DNA of 15,287 nt, taken from NCBI GenBank assembly GCA_964549375.1, contig CAZJWF010000077.1, forward strand, positions 1-15,287, written 5' to 3'. How positions within the stretch are numbered: the first letter of the stretch is position 1; every line of letters starts with the position of its first letter. The position numbers were made by a program, and so were the translations under genes. This DNA comes from JAHDDY01 sp964549375 (GTDB lineage: Bacteria; Pseudomonadota; Alphaproteobacteria; Rhodobacterales; Rhodobacteraceae). The notes under the pieces were generated by a model that was given only the letters and a program-made list of their open reading frames with translations, was not told where the DNA came from and made no database searches. This document shows, in pieces, positions 7,497-14,683 of this stretch.

Positions 7497-7988
7497 ATGA
7501 GAGTGACGGACATCCATCGGGTCTTGGGAGAAGAGGTCCTCGAATTTGCGAAGAAACGGGACGTCAAGATTGCCGCCGCTGAATCCTGTACCGGCGGTAT
7601 GCTGATGACGACATTGACCGATATTCCCGGATCGTCGGCGGTAGTCGAGCGGGGCTTCATTACTTATTCGAATGCAGCGAAAATTGAAATGCTTGGCGTC
7701 TCTAAGCGTCTGATCGATGAGTATGGTGCAGTCAGTGAACGGGTCGCTCGGGCAATGGCAGAAGGCGCGCTGCGCGAAAGTCGCGCGGACCTGGCAATTG
7801 CAATTACCGGCGTTGCCGGACCTGGCGGCAGCGCTTCAAAACCAGAAGGTATGGTCTGCTTTGGTATGGCCCCAGACGGGGAAGAAATCCAAACAGCGAC
7901 AGTCGAATTCGGTCCCTTAGGCCGCGACAAAGTTCGTGCCGCAGCCGTTCATTACGCACTCACAATGATGCGGGATTTGATGGCCTGA
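7497..7988 (+). CDS. pncC: CinA C-terminal-type nicotinamide-nucleotide amidohydrolase
   Basis: Stand-alone CinA C-terminal domain protein of 163 residues. Enzymes of this type deamidate nicotinamide mononucleotide to nicotinate mononucleotide in NAD recycling. The active-site region AAAESCTGGML (26-36) contains the catalytic serine, S30. VVERGFITYSNAAKIEMLGV (49-68) contains the conserved lysine, K62, and AITGVAGPGGS with KPEGMVCFG completes the signature. The N-terminal molybdopterin-binding-like domain of full CinA proteins is absent, as in E. coli PncC. It starts 4 bases after pgpA, so the two are cotranscribed; a pgpA-cinA pair is common in alphaproteobacteria. Activity on NMN is inferred from the family. 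Confidence 0.9.
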   Translation: MRVTDIHRVLGEEVLEFAKKRDVKIAAAESCTGGMLMTTLTDIPGSSAVVERGFITYSNAAKIEMLGVSKRLIDEYGAVSERVARAMAEGALRESRADLAIAITGVAGPGGSASKPEGMVCFGMAPDGEEIQTATVEFGPLGRDKVRAAAVHYALTMMRDLMA

Positions 7989-8014
7989 TCCGCTGTATCG
8001 TCAAAAGTGAGAAA

Positions 8015-8049
8015 GCTTCCGGTAATCAGAATACCGATGTAACGGAAGC
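8015..8049 (-). terminator. Possible terminator after sdhA
   Basis: An inverted repeat, GCTTCCG (8015-8021) with CGGAAGC (8043-8049), flanks a 21-base loop that itself contains a smaller CGGTA/TACCG pairing. Read on the minus strand it lies just after the sdhA stop and is followed by a T-rich run (TTTCTCACTTTT). It could end the mch/sdh-side transcripts and, less well, those arriving from pncC. The long loop makes the call tentative. Confidence 0.4.
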
Positions 8050-8065
8050 GCCCACCGCCATCCCC

Positions 8066-9874
8066 TTAATATACCCGCGCTTTCGGTGCGATTTTGGCCG
8101 GTTCGATACCGCCCGCTTCTGCAGCTGTCAGTGGGTCAATATGTACAGGCCTATCGCCTAGCGTAATGCCGCCCGCGTCAGAGATCCACGACAGCGAGTG
8201 GACACGCCACTTTTCATCGTCACGCTCGGAATAGTCTTCGCGGGCGTGTGCGCCCCGGCTCTCTTTGCGATTTTCCGCCGAGTAGACGGTAGCAATCGAA
8301 TTCACCATCAGGTTTTCGAGTTCCAATGTTTCCATCAGATCAGTGTTCCAGATCAGCGAACGGTCGGTGACTTTGATGTCAGCCATGTTCTGCCAAATCG
8401 CGGAAACACGCTCGCAGCCAGATTTAAGTGTTTCCTCGGTGCGGAAGACAGCGGCGTCCTCTTGCATGGCCCGCTGCATATCGTCGCGTAGATTGGCGGT
8501 TGGCGTGCCGCCATCGGCGTTCCGCAGGCGGTCAAAGCGATCCATAACCTTATCGACCTGGGCTTTTGGCATGTCTTTGTTCGACGCTTTGCGATCCACG
8601 ACTTCCGCCGCTTTGATGCCTGCCGCGCGGCCAAAGACGACTAAGTCAATCAACGAGTTTGATCCGAGACGGTTCGCACCGTGGACACTCGCGCACCCTG
8701 CCTCACCAATCGCCATCAGTCCCGGAACAATCGCGTCTGGGTCGCCGTCTTTTGGTGCAACAACTTCGCCCCAGTAGTTCGTTGGGATACCGCCCATGTT
8801 GTAATGAACCGTAGGTAACACAGGGATCGGGGCTTTATTCAAATCGACCCCGGCAAAGATGCGCGCGCTCTCAGAAATACCCGGCAAGCGCTGATGCAGC
8901 GTTTCGGGTGGCAAGTGATCGAGATGCAGGAAGATATGGTCGCCTTTCGACCCAACCCCGCGTCCTTCGCGGATTTCCATCGTCATGCATCGTGAGACGA
9001 CGTCGCGCGAAGCAAGGTCTTTATAGGTCGGTGCATACCGCTCCATAAAGCGCTCGCCTTCGGAGTTAACGAGGTAACCGCCCTCTCCGCGCGCGCCTTC
9101 GGTAATCAGGCAACCTGCGCCGTAAATACCTGTTGGGTGGAATTGTACGAATTCCATATCCTGCAGGGGTAAGCCCGCCCGAGCAATCATACCACCGCCA
9201 TCACCCGTGCAGGTATGCGCCGAGGTCGCCGAGAAGTACGAGCGCCCGTAACCACCCGTCGCGAGAATGACCATCTTGGCACGGAACCGGTGCAGAGTAC
9301 CGTCGTCCAGTTTCCAAGCGATAATGCCGGTACACGTACCTTCATCATCCATAATTAGATCAAGTGCGAAATACTCGATGAAAAATTCAGCGTTGTTTTT
9401 GACGGACTGACCGTAAAGCGTGTGCAAGATCGCATGGCCGGTGCGGTCGGCAGCGGCGCAAGTTCGTTGGACAGGTGGGCCTTCACCAAATTCCGTCGTG
9501 TGGCCGCCGAAAGGACGCTGGTAAATTTCGCCCTTTTCTGTGCGTGAGAATGGAACGCCGTAATGCTCCAACTCGTAAACGGCTTTTGGAGCCTCGCGCG
9601 ACAGATACTCCATCGCATCCATGTCGCCCAGCCAGTCCGATCCCTTGATGGTGTCGTACATGTGCCATTGCCAATGGTCCGGCCCCATATTGCCCAGCGA
9701 AGCGGCGATACCGCCTTGTGCCGCAACCGTGTGCGAGCGGGTCGGAAAGACCTTGGTGACGCACGCTGTTCTCAGACCGGCTTCTGATGCGCCGAGCGTT
9801 GCCCGTAAACCAGCACCACCTGCGCCGACAACAACAACGTCATAGTCGTGATCGATGAATTCGTAAGTTGACAT
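8066..9874 (-). CDS. sdhA: Succinate dehydrogenase flavoprotein subunit
   Basis: Catalytic FAD subunit of respiratory complex II; oxidises succinate to fumarate on the cytoplasmic face of the inner membrane. The protein has 602 residues, the usual length. The dinucleotide-binding motif VVVVGAGGAGLRA lies near the N-terminus (13-25). H48 in FPTRSHTVAAQGG is the histidine that binds FAD covalently. QFHPTGIYGAG and LITEGARGEGG form the dicarboxylate site, and HGANRLGSNSLIDLVVFGR lies near residue 400. The C-terminal fumarate reductase/SdhA domain contains SRGAHAREDYSERDD. The frame is open 10 codons further upstream, but ATG 9874 is preferred: it has GAGAGAAG upstream, gives MSTYEF as in relatives and avoids overlapping sdhD. 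The iron-sulfur subunit gene sdhB, which normally follows, is absent. Confidence 0.97.
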   Translation of the reverse strand: MSTYEFIDHDYDVVVVGAGGAGLRATLGASEAGLRTACVTKVFPTRSHTVAAQGGIAASLGNMGPDHWQWHMYDTIKGSDWLGDMDAMEYLSREAPKAVYELEHYGVPFSRTEKGEIYQRPFGGHTTEFGEGPPVQRTCAAADRTGHAILHTLYGQSVKNNAEFFIEYFALDLIMDDEGTCTGIIAWKLDDGTLHRFRAKMVILATGGYGRSYFSATSAHTCTGDGGGMIARAGLPLQDMEFVQFHPTGIYGAGCLITEGARGEGGYLVNSEGERFMERYAPTYKDLASRDVVSRCMTMEIREGRGVGSKGDHIFLHLDHLPPETLHQRLPGISESARIFAGVDLNKAPIPVLPTVHYNMGGIPTNYWGEVVAPKDGDPDAIVPGLMAIGEAGCASVHGANRLGSNSLIDLVVFGRAAGIKAAEVVDRKASNKDMPKAQVDKVMDRFDRLRNADGGTPTANLRDDMQRAMQEDAAVFRTEETLKSGCERVSAIWQNMADIKVTDRSLIWNTDLMETLELENLMVNSIATVYSAENRKESRGAHAREDYSERDDEKWRVHSLSWISDAGGITLGDRPVHIDPLTAAEAGGIEPAKIAPKARVY

Positions 9875-9887
9875 TGTGTTTCTTCTC

Positions 9888-10280
9888 TCAGACCGAAAAC
9901 GCAATCATTGCGACGGAAAATACGGCAGCAAAGCCAAGGAAAGTTCCGATCAGCTTTACAGCGAGCAAACTACCGGTGCGGATCGCGGGGTCATGAACGT
10001 AATCTTCGATTACGGTTTGCAGGCCGAGCTTTAGGTGGTGGAATACGGCAAACAAAAACATCGCTGCGATGATCGCATTCATGGGCGATTTGTAGATCGA
10101 AATCACTTCTTCCCACGGCTGACCGAGCGCCTGGACGAACGGAATGATGAAAAAGGGCGTCAACACGGCAAGACCGATGGCCGAAACCCGTTGCGAGATA
10201 AAGTGCTCGGTTCCCGACTTGGCTGACCCAAGTCCGCGCACTTTTGCGCGTGAAGTCCGCATGTCTGTTCCAGCGCTCAT
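9888..10280 (-). CDS. sdhD: Succinate dehydrogenase membrane anchor subunit SdhD
   Basis: Small membrane anchor that with SdhC holds complex II in the inner membrane and contributes to heme b and the ubiquinone site. The protein has 130 residues with three predicted membrane helices at about 30-52, 66-90 and 102-126. The segment FHHLKLGLQTVIEDYVHD (80-97) matches the family; H82 is the likely heme ligand and D93-Y94 correspond to the quinone-site Asp-Tyr pair. SQRVSAIGL (29-37) is the conserved entry to helix 1. The start overlaps the sdhC stop (ATGA), and 13 bases separate its end from sdhA. Confidence 0.93.
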   Translation of the reverse strand: MSAGTDMRTSRAKVRGLGSAKSGTEHFISQRVSAIGLAVLTPFFIIPFVQALGQPWEEVISIYKSPMNAIIAAMFLFAVFHHLKLGLQTVIEDYVHDPAIRTGSLLAVKLIGTFLGFAAVFSVAMIAFSV

Positions 10281-10687
10281 GACATCGCCCCGATCACAAT
10301 AAGCCCAATCGCAAGAATTGTGGCCGCCGCGATCATGACGTAACCGGAGAGTGTCGCTTCTTCGATTTCAAAACCGTATCCCGCATCCCACAGCAAATGC
10401 CGAATGCCGTTGCATAGATGGTAGCAGAGGGTGAAGGCGAAGCCGATCAGGACCAAATGTCCGATCCAAGACGTGAGCAAACCGTCGATAACGGCAAATG
10501 CTTCCCGCCCCGTGGCAGCAGCGATAAACCACCATGCGACCAGAACAGCTCCGATGCTGTTCCCGACGCCAGTGATACGATGAAAAATCGACAACACCGA
10601 GGTAATCTGTGGCCGGTAGACCTGCAGATGCGGTGATAAAGGCCGATTGCCGCGATCAACCGCAGCACCATGCTCGCTTTTTGACAT
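10277..10687 (-). CDS. sdhC: Succinate dehydrogenase cytochrome b556 subunit SdhC
   Basis: Membrane anchor of complex II, binding heme b and ubiquinone with SdhD. The chosen protein has 136 residues with three predicted membrane helices. RPLSPHLQVYRPQITSVLSI with HRITG (15-40) fits the SdhC signature 1, and HLCNGIRHLLWDAG (91-104) fits signature 2. H91 is the expected heme ligand; S33 and R37 belong to the quinone site. The frame is open 12 codons further upstream, but ATG 10687 is preferred because GAGAG lies about 7 bases before it and the length is normal. It is the first gene of the sdhCDA unit and lies 159 bases from mch. Confidence 0.94.
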   Translation of the reverse strand: MSKSEHGAAVDRGNRPLSPHLQVYRPQITSVLSIFHRITGVGNSIGAVLVAWWFIAAATGREAFAVIDGLLTSWIGHLVLIGFAFTLCYHLCNGIRHLLWDAGYGFEIEEATLSGYVMIAAATILAIGLIVIGAMS

Positions 10688-10719
10688 TCTCAATCTCTCA
10701 AAGTCTCGGATTCGCGGCG

Positions 10720-10748
10720 ACATTACGGCCTATGTCGCACTGCGGCAA
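10720..10748 (-). promoter_or_regulatory. Weak candidate promoter for sdhCDA
   Basis: On the minus strand TTGCCG (10743-10748) and TAATGT (10720-10725) are separated by 17 bp, fitting a loose -35/-10 pair with a leader of about 25 bases before the sdhC ATG. Neither hexamer is close to consensus, so this is only the best candidate found in the gap. It lies downstream of the tandem repeat at 10787-10824. Confidence 0.25.
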
Positions 10749-10786
10749 ACACTAAGGCGTGAGAGATTAACGACAAGTAGCGACAG

Positions 10787-10824
10787 ATCGTGGGTTTCTG
10801 CAGAAAATCGTGGGTTTTTGCAGA
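10787..10824. repeat. 20-bp-period tandem repeat with palindromic cores, possible operator
   Basis: Two copies of an 18-base unit (ATCGTGGGTTTCTGCAGA at 10787-10804, ATCGTGGGTTTTTGCAGA at 10807-10824) lie exactly 20 bases apart with one mismatch. The first copy contains the perfect palindrome TTTCTGCAGAAA (10795-10806); the second has the imperfect TTTTTGCAGAGA (10815-10826). Two-turn spacing in the gap before sdhC suggests a pair of sites for a dimeric regulator bound on one face of the helix. Just beyond is a small inverted repeat, GAAGT/ACTTC (10827-10840), near the mch stop. Repeats are seen directly; the operator role is inferred. Confidence 0.6.
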
Positions 10825-10846
10825 GAGAAGTGAAAACTTCGCCCTT

Positions 10847-11887
10847 TTAGACCGGTATCAGCGCCCAATAATCCAGGTCCAGCAAGACACCGGATGCGTA
10901 TTTTCCGTCCTCTTGTCGCAGGGACATGGCCGGAGCGTGATCCTTCGTTGCGACGAGCCGCAGGCGGATCGCACCGATGCTGGGTTCTGAAGTTTCTTTT
11001 GTATCAATAACTTCCGACCATGCATAAACAGTATCCCCGGCGAAACAGGGGCTTACATGACTGCCGGCATTGATCGCGACGATCATCTGAGCATTCGCCA
11101 GCCCATTAAAGCTGAGCGCTCTTGCCAAACTGATGACATGGCCGCCGTAAATCAGCCTTCGCCCATCATCGCGTGCCTGAGTGTTGAAATGCACTTTCGC
11201 AGTGTTTTGCCAGAGCCGGGTTGCAAAAAGATGGTCCGCCTCTTCAATTGTAACGCCATCAACGTGATCAATCTTCTCGCCAACTTGATAATCATTCAAG
11301 CGGTGCGCCTCGCCTGCGAGCGCAAAATCGTAGTTGCTAAAATCTACTCCTGCCGGGATCGGTAAATCATCGCTCGAAACGAAGGGGGGCAGTTCGGGAA
11401 TAACGGTTTCGGGTGCTGGCGAAGCTTGATCGCGCTTACGGACCATCACCCATCGTGCCCATGTGACAACCGGCTCATCCATCTGATTAACGGCGGTCGA
11501 GCGAACGTAGACGATGCCTGTCTTTCCGTTGGAGTTTTCTTTCAACCCGATCACTTCGGAGGAAGCCCGAAGCGTATCGCCCGGAAAGACGGGGTTGAGG
11601 AACCGACAATCCGCGTATCCGAGGTTGGCGACAGCATTTAAGGAGACATCGGGGACCGTTTTGCCAAAGGCGATGTGAAACGTCGCCAAGTCATCAAGCG
11701 GACTTTCGTCAAACCCACACGCCTGAGCGAAACTGTCCGATGAGTGTAAAGCAAAGCGGCTTGGATAGAGGCCAGTATAAAACGCGCGATCCCCTTCGGT
11801 GGCAGTCCGCGGCGTTGCATGAACCAGCGTCTCGCCCAGCCGAAAGTCTTCAAAGAACCGACCGGGATTGGTTTTCGGTGCCGCCAT
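10847..11887 (-). CDS. mch: Mesaconyl-CoA hydratase (beta-methylmalyl-CoA dehydratase), MaoC-type
   Basis: Reversible hydratase of the ethylmalonyl-CoA pathway that converts mesaconyl-CoA to beta-methylmalyl-CoA, allowing acetyl-CoA assimilation without isocitrate lyase. The protein has 346 residues made of two MaoC/hotdog halves (about 10-165 and 195-345). Conserved stretches resemble characterised Mch: NPGRFFEDFRLGE (7-19), TFHIAFGKTVPD (69-80), NAVANLGYADCRFL (84-97), PGDTLRASSEVIGLKENSN (102-120), and in the second half IYGGHVISLARALSFNGL and CFAGDTVYAWSEV. The start has GAGG 6 bases upstream. It lies upstream of sdhC on the same strand. The usual partner gene mcl1 (malyl-/beta-methylmalyl-CoA lyase) is not in the window. 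A general MaoC dehydratase is the alternative, but length and motifs favour Mch. Confidence 0.87.
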   Translation of the reverse strand: MAAPKTNPGRFFEDFRLGETLVHATPRTATEGDRAFYTGLYPSRFALHSSDSFAQACGFDESPLDDLATFHIAFGKTVPDVSLNAVANLGYADCRFLNPVFPGDTLRASSEVIGLKENSNGKTGIVYVRSTAVNQMDEPVVTWARWVMVRKRDQASPAPETVIPELPPFVSSDDLPIPAGVDFSNYDFALAGEAHRLNDYQVGEKIDHVDGVTIEEADHLFATRLWQNTAKVHFNTQARDDGRRLIYGGHVISLARALSFNGLANAQMIVAINAGSHVSPCFAGDTVYAWSEVIDTKETSEPSIGAIRLRLVATKDHAPAMSLRQEDGKYASGVLLDLDYWALIPV

Positions 11888-11891
11888 GTTG

Positions 11892-11917
11892 TGCCTCGTT
11901 CTGCAAATTTTGAGGCA
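11892..11917 (-). promoter_or_regulatory. Inverted repeat covering the mch ribosome binding site
   Basis: On the minus strand TGCCTC and GAGGCA form a 6-bp perfect inverted repeat with a 14-base spacer. The right arm contains the GAGG Shine-Dalgarno sequence of mch. If folded in RNA it would mask the ribosome binding site; as DNA it could be an operator. Within the spacer is TTTGCAGA, which resembles the cores of the repeat at 10787-10824. Confidence 0.35.
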
Positions 11918-11984
11918 ACCTATTGAGCGGATGCGAAATTACAAGCCGGATTTACGGTGGGGAGATAACGCATCAAGCACCAAC

Positions 11985-14018
11985 CTATGAAGGTTTGCCG
12001 GTGAACCCGTTTCCACGTTGACTGAGATAATCCTCTGTCGTCCGAACACGCGGTCTTTCGCCGCCTTGGAATGGATCGTCAGAAGCTTTGAAGGCGACCT
12101 GCACCCGGCAATCATCGCACATCTGGATCAACCGTGCCCGGTCAGGGTTTTCGAACATCCAGTGCTTGCCGCCCAGTTTTTCGAGGATCCGTTTGACTGT
12201 CCCACCCGACCCAAAGGGCCGACCACATTCGACACAGCAAAAAGGTTCTTCTTCATGCAGAACCCGAACGCGGCGCGCGGCTTCGTCTGGGTTGAACCGG
12301 GGTTCTAACTTTAGCGCGCTTTCAGGGCATGTATTGACGCAGATCCCGCATTGCAGGCACGCGTCCTCGCGGAAGCCAACTTGCGGTTTTTCGGGGTTAT
12401 CCTGTAACGCGCCGACGGGACATTGGGAAACACACGCGAGGCAAAGCGTACACGCCTCGGTGTTCATGACCACCTGCCCGTAAGGAGCGCCTTCTGGCAG
12501 GGCAAACGGCTCGGCGCTTTGGGTGAGGGCCGAAATCGACAGGCGGGTCGCCGCGCGTTTATCGCCAACCGGAGATATGGCCTCGATCATCAAGGCGGTG
12601 GGAGCATCGCTGTATAGCGCTTCGGTCAGGGCATCGGGGTCATCCGTTTCGACCAGTTGCACCCGTTCGCCTTCGATGCGTGTGCCCTCCGTGACGGCGG
12701 AGAATAAAGCCGCCTGAAAATCTAGAGGTTCCGCCTCGCCTTCTCGGCGGACTCGTTCAGGCAGGTGGATGAACACCCGCTGCGCGCCCATTGCCAGAGC
12801 ACCCAGTAACAAGTCATGCCCGACTTGCGTGACCTCGTTAACCGCGAGGGGGATCACAGAAGCAGGCAAGCCTCTACCAAACCGCGCCGCCATCGCGATC
12901 AAAGCGCGACCCTCGCGCTCGTCGTGGATCAGGATTTGAGGAGCCGTGCCGCCCGCCTCCTCATAGGCATCGAGCATTGCTTGCAGTCGCATCCGCGTAT
13001 CAGTCGGACGCGGCATTGCATATTCGGCTGCTCCTGAAGGACAGACCGCCGAACATCCGCCGCATCCAGCGCAGACCATTGGGTCAATCTTGACCGTCTC
13101 TCCGTCCGGGGTAATCGCACCAGTCGGACATACATCCAGACACCGCGTGCACCCTTGCTGACCCGACCGAGAATGCGCGCAAAGCTCTGCATGGAAATCT
13201 ACGTAGAGAGGTTTTTCGAATGTCCCGACAAATCCTGTTGCCTGACGCAAGACTGTCGCGACTGCTGCCGGGTCAGCGGGATCCGCGCGCAAATAGCCGT
13301 CGCGCTTGCCGTGTGCAGGCACCAGCGCCGCATGGCCCGATAGATCAACAACGATGTCACATTGCGAGCGTCCACCATCTTTTGGTGCCTCGAAAGAAAA
13401 ACCGCCCCGACCACCGGCCACGGCCTCTGCCACGCCGTCGGCCACGATCTCAAATGCTCCGAGATGCCCGATTACGCGGCGAACCTTTCCTTTCACGACG
13501 GGATATGCCGCATCCCACCGCGGTAAGGCATCACCCTCTTCGCTCAGCATGACTGTCACCGTCAGAGACTCCGCGAGTGCATCGGCGGCGGCCATCGCGG
13601 CCTCGCCCGGTCCGTAGACGAGACACACCCCTTCGCTTTCGAGATCAATCGACCCGGTTGGTCGACCGCCCCATGCTTGTTCGGCGAATAATGCTGCGAC
13701 TTTGGGGGCCGCTTGCGCGGCTTCGTCTGACCATAACGCGCGATCCCGGATGTCGAGGGTTGTCAGCGCGTTATTTCCTCCGACTTCGTCGGCGATATCC
13801 TCAAAATGGGCCGTTTCTTGTGAACAAGCGACGGTTAAATCGCCTTGTGCGAGTGCGTCCGCGAGCGTTCCCATCTCTGTGCGGCATAGGGAGGTGTGGA
13901 ATGAGGCGTCTCCAGCGAAAGAACACGCTCCGCATACGGAGTTTTTGTCGGTTTCGACCGACCCTTCGCAATCACAAAGCAGGATTTTCGGCTTTGTCTC
14001 GGCCACGAGCGCCCCCAT
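11985..14018 (-). CDS. Multi-cluster 4Fe-4S ferredoxin-domain protein of a formate dehydrogenase accessory locus
   Basis: Probable cytoplasmic electron-transfer or assembly protein; no enzyme activity can be assigned. From ATG 14018 it has 677 residues. An N-terminal cysteine group (C15, C17, C29, C32, C45, C65; motif LLCDCEG and ACSQE) precedes a nucleotide-binding-like stretch (CLVYGPGEAA, 132-141). A ferredoxin pair follows: C280/C290/C293/C297, with an unusual C-x9-C-x2-C-x3-CP spacing, and C316/C319/C322/C326. Residues 370-500 contain GALAMGAQRVFIHLP, a region resembling those of some heterodisulfide-reductase-associated proteins. A second ferredoxin pair is C523-C533 and C554-C564. The C-terminus has a CVEC...CDDC pair (595-637) that may bind zinc or iron. 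The frame is open to TTG 14048, and GTG 14006 is another option; no start has a strong ribosome site. It is divergent from the DUF3305/DUF3306 pair, its usual partners. Confidence 0.85.
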   Translation of the reverse strand: MGALVAETKPKILLCDCEGSVETDKNSVCGACSFAGDASFHTSLCRTEMGTLADALAQGDLTVACSQETAHFEDIADEVGGNNALTTLDIRDRALWSDEAAQAAPKVAALFAEQAWGGRPTGSIDLESEGVCLVYGPGEAAMAAADALAESLTVTVMLSEEGDALPRWDAAYPVVKGKVRRVIGHLGAFEIVADGVAEAVAGGRGGFSFEAPKDGGRSQCDIVVDLSGHAALVPAHGKRDGYLRADPADPAAVATVLRQATGFVGTFEKPLYVDFHAELCAHSRSGQQGCTRCLDVCPTGAITPDGETVKIDPMVCAGCGGCSAVCPSGAAEYAMPRPTDTRMRLQAMLDAYEEAGGTAPQILIHDEREGRALIAMAARFGRGLPASVIPLAVNEVTQVGHDLLLGALAMGAQRVFIHLPERVRREGEAEPLDFQAALFSAVTEGTRIEGERVQLVETDDPDALTEALYSDAPTALMIEAISPVGDKRAATRLSISALTQSAEPFALPEGAPYGQVVMNTEACTLCLACVSQCPVGALQDNPEKPQVGFREDACLQCGICVNTCPESALKLEPRFNPDEAARRVRVLHEEEPFCCVECGRPFGSGGTVKRILEKLGGKHWMFENPDRARLIQMCDDCRVQVAFKASDDPFQGGERPRVRTTEDYLSQRGNGFTGKPS

Positions 14019-14109
14019 TTGACATTGTGCTTGGGTTTTATGTTTCAATAAGCAACCCTAGACACAATTCACTGTCGAACACGACCTGAAAATTAATGAG
14101 GTTTATCAA
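14019..14109. promoter_or_regulatory. Divergent promoter region between the 4Fe-4S and DUF3305 genes
   Basis: These 91 bases must carry control signals for both directions. TGAGG (14097-14101) lies 8 bases before the GTG of the DUF3305 gene and is its ribosome binding site. On the minus strand TTGTGT at about 14066 and ACATAA/CATAAA about 18 bp later form a weak promoter-like pair, which would place transcription start after TTG 14048 and favour the ATG at 14018. No FNR-type TTGAT-N4-ATCAA site was found. Confidence 0.4.
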
Positions 14110-14682
14110 GTGTCCGCATCCACGCCTCGGCAAATATCGATTCCCGTCGGTGTGGTTCTTCGCCGTTCACGCGGGGTCACGCGATGGGCTAAGTGGCATT
14201 GGAAGCCGAGTGCTGTGTTGCCGGGTGCCGCTCCAGCGCATTGGCAAGTGATGCGCGAAGAGGATGGCGTGACTGAATATCACGCCAGCACACTGACGCT
14301 CGAACTTCATCGAAAAGAAACAGAGGCTTACTTAACGACGTTATCAATGGAACCACCCAGCGTTTACGTCGTGTTACGCCCCGCCGAGGATGCCGATCAT
14401 CCCCATGAGGTTGAGCCATTCGCGGTGACGGCTTCTGCGTTCGAGGCGCAAGACTATCTCGATTCTGGCGAAGAAACCGTCGAACCTGTCCTCGCACCTC
14501 CCGGCCTTGTGGCATGGATTCGTGAGTTTACGGAGGCTCATCACGTTGAAGAGGAGTTCAAAAAGCGCAAACGTCGAAACTGGTCTGAACAGGTTGAAGA
14601 CGGGCGCGGGGATGAGCGGATTCGCCAAGATGCGGATGTCTATCGCGCACCGGGGGCGATGAAGCCGAGATCGGTGCATTGA
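14110..14682 (+). CDS. DUF3305 family protein
   Basis: Function unknown; DUF3305 genes are found beside DUF3306 genes and molybdenum formate dehydrogenase operons in Proteobacteria, suggesting an accessory or maturation role. The protein has 190 residues and no signal peptide or membrane helix. The N-terminal half shows the family pattern IPVGVVLRRSRG followed by a tryptophan-rich VTRWAKWHWKPSAVLPG, then ELHRKETEAYLTTL and PPSVYVVLRP. The C-terminal half contains TASAFEAQDYLDSGEETVE and PPGLVAWIREFTEAHH, then a charged segment (FKKRKRRNW). It starts with GTG behind TGAGG. Its end is separated by 1 base from the DUF3306 start, so the two are cotranscribed and probably coupled. Confidence 0.87.
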   Translation: MSASTPRQISIPVGVVLRRSRGVTRWAKWHWKPSAVLPGAAPAHWQVMREEDGVTEYHASTLTLELHRKETEAYLTTLSMEPPSVYVVLRPAEDADHPHEVEPFAVTASAFEAQDYLDSGEETVEPVLAPPGLVAWIREFTEAHHVEEEFKKRKRRNWSEQVEDGRGDERIRQDADVYRAPGAMKPRSVH

Positions 14683-14683
14683 A

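Noticed and set aside
8343..8777. 144-codon plus-strand open frame within sdhA
   Set aside because: Antisense to highly conserved SdhA sequence; no motif and no ribosome binding site of note.
9875..9904. Ten-codon upstream extension of sdhA
   Set aside because: It would overlap the end of sdhD; ATG 9874 has an upstream GAGAGAAG and the usual N-terminus.
10827..10840. GAAGT-GAAA-ACTTC hairpin near the mch stop as a terminator
   Set aside because: The stem is only 5 bp and AT-rich and lacks a T-run on the minus strand; too weak to call.
12088..12483. 131-codon plus-strand open frame
   Set aside because: Antisense to the C-terminal ferredoxin motifs of the 4Fe-4S gene; no family resemblance.
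13577..14089. 170-codon plus-strand open frame, very arginine-rich
   Set aside because: It lies antisense to the start of the 4Fe-4S gene, whose cysteine motifs prove the minus-strand frame; composition is typical of an antisense shadow in GC-rich DNA.
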